Source: Sternotherus odoratus
Lineage: Eukaryota > Chordata > Testudines > Kinosternidae
DNA length: 64,000 bases
Reading direction: 5' to 3'
Assembly: GCA_032164245.1 (NCBI GenBank)
Contig: JAVMKO010000006.1
Span: 36,172,319-36,236,318, forward strand
How positions within the stretch are numbered: position 1 is the first letter of the stretch; each line of letters begins with the position of its first letter. Position numbers and translations under genes: made by a program. A model generated the notes under the pieces. That model made no database searches and was not told the origin of the DNA. It saw nothing but the letters and a program-made list of their open reading frames with translations. This document shows, piece by piece, positions 33,012 to 44,094 of this stretch.

Positions 33012-33701
33012 CAGGGGAGGGCAAACTTTTTGGCTCGAGGGCCACATCAGGGTTGCAAAATTGTATGGTGGGCTGGGTAGGGAAGGCTGTGCCTACACAA
33101 ACAGCCTGGCCCCGCCCCCTATCTGACCCCCCCACACTTCCCGCCCTCTGCCCCCCCTCAGAATCCCCAAACCATCCAACCCCCTTTCTCCTTGTCCCCT
33201 GACCACCCCTTCCCAAGACCCCCCCACTCTAACTGCCCCCTCAGACTCCACCCCCTACCCAACTCCCCCACTCCCTGTCCCCTGACTGTCCCGACCCCCA
33301 TCCACACCCTACCCTTTGACAGACCCCCGGGACTCCCATACTTATCCAACCCCCCCCCCCTTCCTATCCCCTGACTGTCCTCCCAGAACCTCCACCCCAT
33401 CCAACTTCCCCCTGCTCCCTGTCCCCTGGCAGCCCCCTGGGATGCCCTGCTGATTATCCAACCCCCCTGGCCCCGGGCCCCCTTACCATGCCACTCTGAG
33501 CAGCAATCCAGATGGAGCAAGATGCGCTGCTGCACTGCCCCTCCCCTCCCCTCCCCCCCGAGTGCTGCTCATGTGGTGGGAGCTACGGAGGGACAGCAGG
33601 GAAGTAACTGGGGGAAGCCTCCCTGGCTGGGAGCTCAAGGGCCAGGCAGGACGGTCCCATGGGCCAAATGTGACCTGCGGGCCGTAGTTTACCCACCCGT
33701 G
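33012..33701. mobile_element. hAT-like MITE, 690 bp
   Basis: The 5' end CAGGGGAGGGCAAAC and the inverted 3' end CACGGGTGGGTAAAC define TIRs. Flanks tgttgggg (33004-33011) and tgctaggg (33702-33709) agree at 6 of 8 positions, consistent with an aged hAT target duplication. The interior is very C-rich (33100-33480). That explains the open frames on both strands, which are not genes. Confidence 0.75.
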
Positions 33702-33909
33702 TGCTAGGGGATATTGGTCTAAGCACCACCACTCTGATTTCCACCACTCTGATTTCCTCTTTTTCATGAGAGACCCTCACCAAGGGATACGTCTATGGCC
33801 TCTCTCCCTCTGTCTCGGACACAGACCCTTTTCTCCTGCAGGGACTGATTCCTTGTTGAGTCCTTTCTTTAAAGACCTGATCTAAAAGTGAAAGCTGTTT
33901 TGGCATTGA

Positions 33910-33960
33910 AGGGGTTTGTTTGTTTGTTTGTTTGGGGGGGGGGAACTGGAGGGGGGGGGA
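33910..33960 (+). repeat. GTTT tetranucleotide run and G tracts
   Basis: Five copies of gttt (about 33914-33933) are followed by two G tracts of about nine bases separated by 'aactgga'. Confidence 0.85.
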
Positions 33961-33997
33961 AAGTCCTATAATTTTCCTAAATCGTGTTCACACAGCT

Positions 33998-34345
33998 TTA
34001 TCTATAATGTCTCAAGCTATTTCCCTTGGGAATCACAGCATCCACACAAAACTGTACTTTTCCAAAATAAGTGTATAGCAGCAGGAAAAATCTGGTCAGG
34101 GTCCTCATAGTGTACATATGGACCGGGGCCTTACTTGAGGTACTGGGAGCATTCCTGGAACTTTTGTTTTTGTCTTTGGCATTTTCATTCTTCTGCCACA
34201 GCTCCTTGGCTTTGGCCTGGCACCTGTCCCAGGAGAACCTCTTCTTCTGCTCTGCTAGCTCCTTGTAGGACTTTGCATTCCAGGGACTAGTAGAAAGATA
34301 AGACTGAATTTGCCTCCCTCTGGCAAGGAAATCTAGGATCTCCTC
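33998..34345 (-). pseudogene. Myb/SANT-like DNA-binding domain relic
   Basis: A minus-strand frame is open from just after a TGA (34348-34346) to a TAA at 34000-33998. It begins EEILDFLARGRQIQSYLSTS and continues KSYKELAEQKKRFSWDRCQA then KAKELWQKN. This fits the trihelix/Myb-SANT-like domain (pattern EE-ILDLLA-W...L--S-RN--I---IS--L---G--R---QC-AK-KEL), a domain expanded in reptile genomes and related to Harbinger-type transposon proteins. The TGA sits where the domain's N-terminal tryptophan (TGG) is expected. After about 34150 homology fades. There is no start codon and no zinc finger or transposase partner. It is either a dead copy or a single exon fragment. Confidence 0.55.
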
Positions 34346-34554
34346 TCACAACCACGGGGAACCTGGGGCACGGTGGCTGTAATGGCCTAGAGGTCTATGA
34401 ACTTGACATCAGCTGCACTTGGATGTATGCTGACATTTAAAGAGGGTGGGACACGCTGTGTAGATGACCCTGGAACAGCAGAGCGTGTTCAGGTAACCTG
34501 ACAGGCCAATCGAGAAGTGAAACAAGAGAGTGGGATACAAGTTGGTGGGCTAGC

Positions 34555-34790
34555 TGAAGAGGTAGAGTTATTTCACCATGGGGATGTGTCCACACAAACA
34601 CTGAAGAGGAATAGTTATTTCGTCATGGGGATGTGTCCACACAAACACTGAAGAGGAATAGTTATTTCGTCATGGGGATGTGTCCACACAAACACTGAAG
34701 AGGAATAGTTATTTCGTCATGGGGAGGTGTCCACACAAATGCTGAAGAGGTATAGTTATTTCATCATGGGGATGTGTCCACACAAACATT
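34555..34790 (+). repeat. 47-bp minisatellite, five copies
   Basis: The unit begins gaagaggaatagttatttcg and continues tcatggggatgtgtccacac + aaacact. Five head-to-tail copies occur, the central three nearly identical and the outer ones diverged. This suggests recent expansion from the middle. Confidence 0.9.
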
Positions 34791-34795
34791 GAAGT

Positions 34796-37700
34796 ATAGG
34801 TCAGTCTGAAATAGAGCTGGGGCACTTCCTAAGTGGATTAGTTATAGTGAGATAAAGATGCAACATAAAGAAAAAAGAACATGTGTGGGGATGGAAGCCG
34901 TTTATCCTGAAAAACCTAAAGGTGCTCACAAGCCATATTCATGTGTGGACAAGTCCTAAGGGAAAGCTTTCATTCCAGGGCGGGTGGGGATGAACTGCAA
35001 AGGACTGGCACTGGGAAAGCACATGGTTCTGCTCAGCCACCGCACAGCCCCAGATAGGCCTTTGAGCCCACAGCATCTCTATCATTTCTGTATTATTCCC
35101 CTAGGAGACTTAGTGATAGCCCAGCATGTGTCCAGGTATTTCAACATTGAAGCCCACATCCATCCTCACCTTTAATACGGAAATGTGGCCCCCACAGAGC
35201 CTCCAGGCCACTCAGATCAATCTGACCCGTTGCACGTTGGGACTGTGAAATTCACTGCTTGAGCTCAACCAGCGGTGGCTAGTCCTCTTGCAGAGCAGCA
35301 CAGAGGTGCAAGCCACTTGCAAACCCCTGTTCTGCCAGGGTCCCAGAGCTGAGCAGTTCAGCTTCCCAAGTGAGATCATCAGAGAGGACCTTACCAGGGT
35401 GTGTGACGATGCATTGACTCAGTCCATCTCCCAAGCAGCCACTCTTAGCCCTGGTTGGAACTTAAGGCTACATGTCAGAGAGCAAAATGGTATTCCCTAC
35501 TGCACTCCCCCACAGGTGAATTGCCCTGAGAACCGGCTGTCCCTGCAGGCTCCCTGGGTACAGACTGCAAACTTCAGCTTTGTGTGCCACAGCTCTGCAT
35601 GCTCCAGCTCTGGGGAACTACAAAAGATGGCTTCACTCTGTTTGATCTTAATGAAGTTAGGTTCAGCCCACGGGCTGCTCACCTGTTGCCAATGTGGCCC
35701 TCAGTTTGGCAGCTCTGTGACTGTTGCAGCCAGAGGGGCCCTGCAGCTGCAATCTCTCTTCCCTATAGTGTAGGGCCTGTTAGCTGGGATAACATCCATG
35801 TGACTAATCAGATAGGCCTGGTGCTAGCAACTACTGGATGCTGCAGTGTGAGGAGGGCTCTGCAAGGTGACAGCCCCTTAATCCAGTTGGGTGCTGGAGG
35901 AATTTATTAGGCTGGGGCTGTTGGTGGTTTTTAAAAACTCTATTTTACTATTGACCAGAATAACAGAGTTTGATAACACCAGCCCGTGGAGATGGAGCAG
36001 TGGGACATAGGGGAGCATCACCAGGTATATCACTTTCCTAGGATGTGTTGGGGTCAGTTCAGGTCATAGGGCGGGGTGGCGCTGTAACCAGTGTTTGTCC
36101 ACATAACCGAGAGTGGAGTCCACTGATCCTCTCCTGCTTCAGACAGTATGTTACTTGCTGCATTAGTGCTCATTGCCTGGTTAGTTTGATCCAGTCCTTT
36201 AGTCCAGGACCTAAGGCCCTGTTCACAAGTAGAGACTGTCCAGCTTTCATTCCAGCACTAATAAGATACAATCATTGCTTCCTGTTTTAACTCCCGTATC
36301 CACAAGAATCCTAGACCAGAGAAACATCTAATGGGCAGATTTTACATTTGTACAGTCCTTCAAGAGTTGCATGGACCTTGTTCCAAAAGGTGGGGACATA
36401 ATCATACAGGCTGTGCAAAGGGAAAAGTTGCCTACAACTATCAGGTTTCCCCATTTTCAGTTTGGCTGTGACTGCAGCACATTTGGTATCTTCGTGGTGA
36501 AATAAATTATATATTAAGAATCTAGCACCATGGTTGTCTGGCTTGGTTACTTTCAGTCCTCGGAGCTGCTTCTATCCCTGGCTGTCAGCCAAGATGCAAG
36601 GCGAGCTTCTTTCAGTTGTTTATAGCAGGATTGGTGGATGTTTAAATGAGAGTGGTGGTGAGAATCTTGGGAATTCCACAACAGCCATAACTGCAGCTAG
36701 AATTTTCTCCATAGTCAGAGAGTTTTGTAGAAGCAAGAATATAAAATGCACAATCTATAGCCAAATCCATTCACCAGCTGCCTCTGAAAATGGAGGCAGG
36801 AGGGTCTCAGGGATGGCAGGGAACTTGAAATTGAATCCAAAAACCTTAATTATTCAGGGCTTGATTTTCAAAAGGCCGGAGTCCAGAGCTGCATGATAAA
36901 ACAGGTACGCAACTGCATGGCTATTTAACTCACACAATTATCATGACTACTTGCACAAAACAGGTATTTGTGCATACAAAGGGCCAGTTAGATAACTGCA
37001 TGTGGGTGGCCTTAGGCATCTGTCCTTTGAATAACCAGGTCTTCCTGGAATAGATGGGTAGACTTAAGGGGATAGTGTAAGGACACAATCATATATTAAA
37101 AACAAACTATTCCCCCTTCCTCCTTATGTTCCTAAGAGCTCTTTAGAGTACTAAAGCTGAAGGAATTTGTTTAAATCCAACCTGTTTTTCACCCTTCTTG
37201 TTTATTTTCTTTTAGCACTTCATTCAGCTTATATAATGACAGCACACAAATTAGTTTCACATTTGTCTTTAGTCAGTTTCTAGTCAATTTCCCTTTCTGG
37301 TCTCATGTGCTGGCACACTCCGCTTACATAAGCAGTCTTCTTACTTTTAAAAAAAGCTGTGTCTATTTGATTTTTTTAAATACCTACATTTTGGCCTCAA
37401 ATCGGACGTGATAGCATCTCTATTGGAAAAGCTACACCCAGGTGCTCACCCTGGAAGACTGAAAGTAAGTTCTTCTCAGCAGGAATAAACTGATATGTTT
37501 CAAAATTAACATTTTTAATCCCTATTATTATATATATTATTTCTACAGAGCCAAGAGTGCTGAAGGCCAGGGCCCTGCCCCAATCTAATTAATCGGTACA
37601 ACTGGTGTCTCTTAACCTCTTGCTGCTAACAACCCTATTGCAGAAAGTGTAAAAGCATTTCTGACACTGAAAGACAAATTTTTAAACCTTGGAGCCTGGG

Positions 37701-38686
37701 CTGCCCATGTGTGCAGGTGTGAGCAATGCATTTGAGCACAAGAGGAGTAGACACTTGTCCATGTAACTCCCATTTGGATTTGCAGCCTCCTGTTGGTGCA
37801 TCCAGATGAATGTTTTGTGGGTACTATTTGGTGTGTGAGAGAAAATTTGGCCCTCACAAGAAGGGTGTGAGCAGCCCCCTATCAAAGTGTGTAGAGAAGT
37901 CACCATACTACTGCACATAATCACCACCCCTTGAACATCTCAAGAAACATTGTAATGCTTAGAGGTGATAAAGTACTTTGAATGAGGAGCTCTAGTACCT
38001 TCATCTAAGGACTCGTATCAGGGAGATGGACTGTGTAAGGAATACATGCTAAAGGATTAGTGGCAACTAAGAGGGTAGGTTGGTTCTTTTACCTGGAACT
38101 AATTCTAACCCAATTTATTCTCTCACTGCTGGAAACCTGCCCAAAGTCCCAGACTTCGGTCCCCCGCTCGACTTGCCTGCGTATCCATAGAACCAGCCAG
38201 TATTCTAAGGGTTAAAATAAGAGGAACAGGAAAGTGGGCTTCCTGTAGCTAACTCCAGACAGCAAGAGGCAAAATCCCCCTGGAGAAGGAGCAGTGTTTT
38301 CCATCCTGATAGCTGTGTCATCAGGGAACAATGCCTCAGAGACATAATTAGTCATGGGCTGTAACTAAGTGTCCTCAAAGATGTCCCCAAAGTGCCTGCG
38401 ACAGAAAATATCAAAAGAAGAGGAAGCTCGGCATCTCCTTGCAACAGCCATGGAAGTTAACATTAGAAGCACTTTGAGCATCTGGCAAAGATAATGCATT
38501 TATTCACGAAGGGCCAAATTCTACCCCCTCACGTGTGTGCACGCTGCCAGCTAGGCAACTACAATCAACTGCAGAAATGTGGGCTTGTCCTAGAATAGTT
38601 TCTAAACTATATTAAAACCTAGGTTTCTCAATGGGATGCCTAAATCACACATTTGGGAACTCAAATCAGTTTGCATTAGAACCTCC
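34796..38686. other. No gene recognised
   Basis: Almost 3.9 kb without supported coding sequence or a classified repeat. The longest frame (35288-35773, 161 residues) is cysteine-containing but matches nothing I know, and it overlaps other frames. Sequence at 37360-37560 is AT-rich. Confidence 0.5.
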
Positions 38687-39404
38687 TGTGACAAGTGGGG
38701 ACGTTCCCTTGTTATGTTGTATGTGAGCCTGTCTCACTGTTTTGCATGAAGGCTGTGTGCCCCTCAGTTTCCCTGTGTATTGCACCAGTGTCTAGGTCAT
38801 GGGAACGGGGGGGTGACTTTTGCAGGGGCTGCTGCAGCTGCCTGCACAAATGCTATGGCCACCTCTTTATAAACTGAGACCCAGGAGGGGGATGCGATCA
38901 GGTGACTCTTGGCCCGGAAGCAAGGCAAAGGCCAGAGGAGGAGCAACGGGCAGGGCAGGGGCCAGGCAGCTGGAAGTGAGTCAGTCTCAGCTGGCTTGGG
39001 GCGCAGTGGGAGGGCCAGAGCCCTGGCTCTGGGCTCCCCTTCTCCCAAAGATGGACTTGGCTAAAAGTCACAGATTTCTGTGCTAACAAGTTCTGTCCTA
39101 TGCTGTGTTCCTGTCAACTAATAATCCTTCTGTTTTACCGTCTGGCTGAGTCTCACCTCTGACTGCAGAGCTGGGGTGCAGGGCCCGCCGGATTCTCCAG
39201 GAGCCTCACCTGGGATAATTCACTGCGGGAAGCACCTGGTGTGGAGAAGGATGCTGAATGCTCCGAGGTCAGAGCCAGGCAGATCTAAGCTGTGCAAGCT
39301 TCTTGCCCTGGAGACAGTATTCTCAGAGAGAGGAGGCTCCCCCCAGAGTCCTGACTGGCTTCCTATGGAATAGTTCCAGAGCATCGCCCAGTGACGCTGT
39401 GACA
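38687..39404 (+). mobile_element. Solo LTR (ERV-like), 718 bp
   Basis: Starts TGTGACAAG and ends GCTGTGACA, giving TG...CA termini. Flanks cctcc (38682-38686) and cctct (39405-39409) differ at one of five bases, compatible with a 5-bp retroviral-type duplication. A TATA-like 'ctctttataaactgag' lies at about 38862-38877, and an 'aataat' AT-rich patch lies near 39119. No gag, pol or env sequence is adjacent. Confidence 0.65.
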
Positions 39405-39721
39405 CCTCTCAATGCAGGTTTGAAGATGATCTGTTAAGAAGCCCATGTTTGAAAATTGGGCAGCATGTGGATTTATTCACAGGCAAGAACAAAAATTAAA
39501 TGCAACCAATACCACCCTCCCTGTCACACCCACAACTATTCACCCACCCACCCCACAACACAGAACAAATGTGTATGTTAGATAAGCAATAAAAACCAAA
39601 ATGAGATGCTGACAGATCTTGTTACTCATACAACAAAGGGTTAAAACTCACTAGCGTTGTCTCTCTCAAGCTAATCAGTGACCCTGACAACCCATTGTTT
39701 TCTGTGGTCACATTGTGAAGG

Positions 39722-40320
39722 TGCCACGACTCACCCCTGTGGCGCCTCCTGCTGCTCATTTGGGAATTAGCTCTTTCAAGCACAGAGGCCCTCTGCAGGC
39801 CGGTGTGCCGCCCCATGTCCCTCGCTGGACCCCCGTGCCCTTTACTTGCGGTGCTGCCCCCTGACAATATCCCCACACTCTGCCCCTGGGTCTCCCCTCC
39901 CTGGGGAACCCCCAACCCTCCGAGCCCCACCTTGCCTCAGTGTGGGCTACTGCCAATCATCATCAAGCCCCCACTCCCTGGGGCAGACTGCAGTGTAACA
40001 GCCACTCATCATAGGCAAGGGGGTTTTGGCCCAGCTGCCTCCGTCTAACCCCAGTACCTTCCTTAGGCCTTTGTATCAGGCCTGCAGCCTGGGAGATCAC
40101 CAGGCCTGAACTCCCCAGCTCAGCCTGCCCCTTCCCCAGCACTGCTCCAGCCTAGGTACCCTCCTCAGTGTCCCAGGCAGCCAGATCCTCCTCTCTCAGT
40201 GTAGCTAGAGAGAGTGTTTGAGCTCCAAACTCTCAGCCCTTTTATCAGGGGCAGCTGGGCTCTAATTGACCCAGCCACAGCTGGACTGCAATTCCAATCA
40301 GCCTGGATTTGCTGCTTTAC
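39722..40320 (-). mobile_element. LTR-like or ERV-related repeat, antisense
   Basis: C-rich, low-AT block from 'gccacgactcacccctgtgg' to about 'gctggactgcaattccaatc', with an internal 'agcccttttatcagggg' (TATA-like in antisense). Composition and phrases match a repeat I recognise as common in turtle genomes. Termini are not visible, so the LTR assignment is tentative. Confidence 0.4.
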
Positions 40321-40321
40321 C

Positions 40322-40938
40322 TTTTGTAGTGATAATCAGGATGGCTTAGACAGCCCCCCAACCTGAAGCAAATGCTCACCAGCAACCACATACCACACAA
40401 CAAAAACACTAACCCAGGAACCTATCTTGGTGCCAACTCTGTCCATATATCTATTCAAGTGACATCATCATAGGACCCAATCACATCAGCCATGCCATCA
40501 CGGGCTCATTCACTTGCACATCGACGAATGTGATATCTGCCATCATGTGCCAGCAATGCCCCTCTGCAGTGTACATTGGCCAAACCAGACAGTCTCTACG
40601 CAAAAAAATAAATGGACACAAATCTGACATCAGGAATCATAACATTCAAAAACCAGTAGGAGAACACTTCAATCTCCCTGGTCACTCAATAACAGACCTA
40701 AAAGGGGGGGCAATTCTTCCACAAAAAAACTTCAAACACAGACTCCAATGAGAAACTGCAGAACTGGAATTAATTTGCACACTGGATACCATTAAATTAG
40801 ACTTGAATAAAGACAGAGAGTGCCTGAGTCATTACACAAACTGAAATCTATTTCCCCATGCTAAATTTTCTCCTACTGTTACTCACACCTTCTTGTCAAA
40901 TGTTTGAAATGGGCGATCCTCATTATCACTACAAAAGG
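40322..40938 (+). mobile_element. Penelope-like element fragment with inverted ends
   Basis: The left edge 'ttttgtagtgataatcagga' (40322-40341) reappears inverted at the right edge as 'tcctcattatcactacaaaa' (about 40917-40936). Between them the plus strand encodes the PLE linker (NLKQMLTSN) and GIY-YIG domain. After the ORF comes the PLE 3' region 'gactccaatgagaaactgca'. The copy lacks the hammerhead-bearing terminus of the other copies, so its inverted ends lie further inside the element. Confidence 0.7.
40390..40751 (+). pseudogene. PLE GIY-YIG endonuclease remnant
   Basis: The frame at 40530-40751 shows ISAIMCQQCPSAVYIGQT, RKKINGHKSD and KPVGEHFNLPGHSITDL. The YIG tyrosine, the arginine-rich helix and the EHF glutamate of the GIY-YIG fold are kept, the best-preserved of the three endonuclease remnants. 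The GIY position reads VISAI, with the tyrosine lost. Upstream frames are shifted and stopped, and no reverse transcriptase is present. Confidence 0.8.
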
Positions 40939-41956
40939 GCAAGATGTCAGCATAATACCACCTGACAGGAGCTCCTGTTTTCTAATGTGGATTGGGCTGG
41001 AGTCTAGATCACCTGATGAAGAAGGAAGTAAGACACTGGTTTCTGAAATGGGCTTGTCTACACTTGAACTTAAACTATGATCATCACCAGCATTAAGGCC
41101 TCTCTTGAGGGCATGCATCATCAATGACAGATAATTCTCCGAATGCAGAGCAGGCTTCAGAGCCCAGGACATAATTGTAGGGCTAACAGAGAAAATATTG
41201 TTACCTGTAAACTGAGCACATTTCATCTGAAGCCATAGTCCATACTGGGAACTGAAGCTAGTCCATACTGGGAATTGTGGGCAATGCTCCAAGGGTGCCA
41301 ATAACTCCGATGTTGCCTCACTACAGGTAGCAATGGTGGAAGTACTTGTGTAGATCAACCATGGGCACTTAAATTGCTGTGTCATCCAAATTTGGCATGA
41401 TCATATTAGAGAATATCATGACTAAAAATACCTGAGCCCTGCCTATGATAGGTTCTCAGCAAAATTATCACAGGAGAAGCTGCATTAGTGGAAGCAGCAG
41501 TGGGACATTTGAAAAACAGAGTCCAACACAGTTGCTGTGCTAAATATTGAGCCCCACTGTCAAGAGCTCAGATTTGACGCCATCTAGTGACCATTTGCAG
41601 ACACTGCACCATCTGTTGACTACTGCTGTAGAAACATTTCCAAACAAACATAGGATAAGATACCCCAGCCCTTTGTGTAGCTGATTTAAAAATTAAACAA
41701 ACAAACAAACGTCTGTTATCCAGTCAAGATGTAGCACAAAGTGGTCCTTTTACCAGGCTGCACTAACAGGCTGCAAAGGCTGTTAATTTTGCCAGTCTCA
41801 TGTATTGCCATATCTAACTAGTATAACCCTTCTGCCTGGTGGAGTTGGCAGCAACAAGGGTCAGGTTCAATATCTAGGGGCTCCTCTAAACAATACAAAA
41901 CAGAACCGGCTCAAGCCAGTAATCTGGGGAAGCTAAGCACCATTTTTGGGTGCCTC
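40939..41956. other. No gene recognised
   Basis: Contains a 168-residue minus-strand frame (40879-41385) without recognisable motif, partly overlapping PLE sequence. A tandem 'aaacaaacaaac' run is at 41694-41710. The phrase 'agtccatactgggaa' is duplicated at about 41238-41276. Confidence 0.45.
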
Positions 41957-42189
41957 TAAGGGTATGTCTGTGCACTGCAATTAAAAATGCATCGCTGTTC
42001 CCTGACCACTTGCATGGGCTTGGGCTAAGGGGCTGTTTAACTGTGGTGTAGATGTCCCAGATCTTGGGTTATGGCCCGAGTCCAATCTTCGACACCACAA
42101 TTCACCAGTCCCTTAGCCAGAGCCCTGCGAGCCCAGTTCATCTGGCATGGGACAGCTGCATGTTTTCAATCGCTGTGTAGACAAACCTA
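41957..42189. mobile_element. Palindromic MITE, about 230 bp
   Basis: The left end TAAGGGTATGTCTGTGCACTG and the right end 'atcgctgtgtagacaaaccta' are imperfect inverted repeats. Internal GGGCT-rich segments show further inverted similarity. Related fragments occur at 1785-2010 and 58780-58925. No transposase is present. Confidence 0.5.
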
Positions 42190-42204
42190 ACGAGGCAGTA
42201 TTTA

Positions 42205-42670
42205 CTGTGACAGACCGCTCTCTCACCCCTCCTCAGGAACAGGCAGGAAACCCTTCTTTTGCTCCAAACAGTGCTCTTTATTCCACAGTGCAGGCCCCAC
42301 CACCAATATATACAGCTTTACACAGTTTAGCCTTTCAGTTTACAACTCTATCAAACTCTACAGTTTACAGCTCTGAGTAGCTCTACAGTTTACAGCTCTA
42401 CAAACTCTATATAGTTCAGCTCAATACAAACACAGCTCTGAATAGCTCTTCACACTCCATACCATCCCCACCACCCTGGGCTTGCTTCCTGGCAGGCCTT
42501 TTATCCCCTTGAGGAGGCTGCCAGGTGCCACTCATGCAGGCTGATTGCCCTGCAAGCCAGGTGGCTAATTAGCCTTCCTGCAAGGGAGGTTTGCAGAGGG
42601 CTTTTCTCCCTCTTAAAGGGCCCGCAGGGCTGGCTCAGGCACTCCTGGCCAGCACCCTGCCACATTACCC
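42205..42670 (-). mobile_element. LTR-like repeat with internal short tandem repeats
   Basis: Contains 'ctctacagtttacagctct' phrases repeated with variations at about 42337-42450. The ending 'gctcaggcactcctggccag' + 'caccctgccaca' resembles 18590-18604. Composition and ending suggest the same antisense LTR family with an expanded central tract. Confidence 0.4.
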
Positions 42671-43823
42671 ACTCACAAGCACTGAGTCTGTATAACAAGA
42701 GAAAACTTTCATTAAAGGGAAAGGGAACCCAGCACTGATCTGGGAAAACGCCACAATCACCATTCAAATGCATGTAACCATAAGCAAAAACACCCACACC
42801 AAAGTGCATTGGGCAGTGTCCTTTGCCTGAATTTACCACATTGTGGTGTGAAAGTCTCACAAACCATTGTCCCTTTAACACTTTAATTGCCCCACTCGCT
42901 CTGCTGCGCCCCACTCACGGTTGGTTGTCCTTAGTCAGTGAAGACCAGAGTTTAGAGGTGCATTAGCATGGGTCCCCCTTGCATGCCTGAAAAGGAGGAG
43001 TGGGCCTCCAGCAATGCCTACACTACTGCCTCTGCTACCACTGTTACCTCTGCTGCTACTCACTCTGCCACTGATATCACAGCCACTTCTGAGATGCCAC
43101 ATTCTGAGGTGTGTCCCCCCTCCCCATTTAACCCAGCTCTTAGTGATTCCACTGGGTGGCCAGGAACCACTGTACTACTTTATTTTTATTGTCTTTTGCG
43201 GCAACATTGTCCCCATACTAGACCTAAGGTTAAGGATCTAGACCTGCTCCTCTCAGATTTCAGCTCTGGTCACTACTGTACAGAAACAAGGATTCTGAAT
43301 CGAGTTCAATCAGCTCTGTCTTTAAACTCTGGAGTGGGTAGGGCAGGGTCAAATGGTGTCTATGCCTCTTTAAGAGGAATCCACAAAACCACCAAACAAA
43401 ACCACCTATGCCTGCCCCTCCCCCCATCCTCAGTGGGATTTGGAATACCTGTCCTCAGCTTAACAAGAGAGTTTTCAGTGGGTAACCCCCTCAGTCATGG
43501 CATGCTAAACACAGTTCTGCTGCCCTTTACTCATACAATAGGATAATATTTCATTATCCCCGCATTAAAGTGATCAAAAATAAAACACCCAAAGTTGGTC
43601 ACTTTGGTAAAGCACATCTGTCTGCTGAATACCTAAGGGTGTAGGTGTGTCTATGCAAATATGGTCTGTTCCTGAAGGCTTTTTCCCCAGTGCTGTCAGT
43701 AGATGTCAGGGGAGAGCTCATTCAGACCCTGCTCACACCAGGACCACTTTGGAGGGCAAAACCTGCTAGTGGACCAACAGCCATGTGTTATAGTTCAGAT
43801 CCGAGGGTTCCCACAATGTAGAA
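42671..43823. other. No gene recognised
   Basis: The 192-residue plus-strand frame at 42968-43546 is rich in Ser/Thr/Pro near its start (a 'actgcc' and 'gctact' rich tract) with no recognisable domain. I do not call it as a gene. Confidence 0.45.
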
Positions 43824-44094
43824 CAGGGATCGGCAACCTTTGGCACGTGGCCCACCAGAGTAAGCCCCCTGGTAGGCCAGGCTGGTTTGTTTACCTGCCG
43901 CGTCCTCCGGTTTGGCCAATCGCAGCTCCCCCTGGTCACAGTTCACTGCTCCAGGCCAATGCAGGCTTCAGGAAGCAGCACAGGCAAACCGTGGCCAATG
44001 GGAACCACAATCGGCTGAACCTGCAGACACGGCCGGCCCGGCCTGCCAGGAGCCTTACCCTGGTGGGCCATGGGGCAAAGTTTGCCGATCCCTG
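43824..44094. mobile_element. hAT-like MITE, 271 bp
   Basis: TIRs CAGGGATCGGCAACCTTTGG and (inverted) CAGGGATCGGCAAACTTTG are almost identical over 18 bases. The flanks atgtagaa (43816-43823) and atacagaa (44095-44102) match at 6 of 8. The interior is GC-rich and non-coding. Frames reading through it are artefacts. Confidence 0.85.

Noticed and set aside
34555..34790. Regularly spaced repeats as a CRISPR array
   Set aside because: The units are contiguous 47-bp tandem copies with no unique spacers, and the DNA is vertebrate.
35288..35773. 161-residue frame as a secreted cysteine-rich protein
   Set aside because: No signal peptide at the start and no family resemblance; overlapping frames on both strands are similar in length.
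42968..43546. 192-residue Ser/Thr-rich frame
   Set aside because: The start is a low-complexity tract and the rest has no recognisable domain or splice context.
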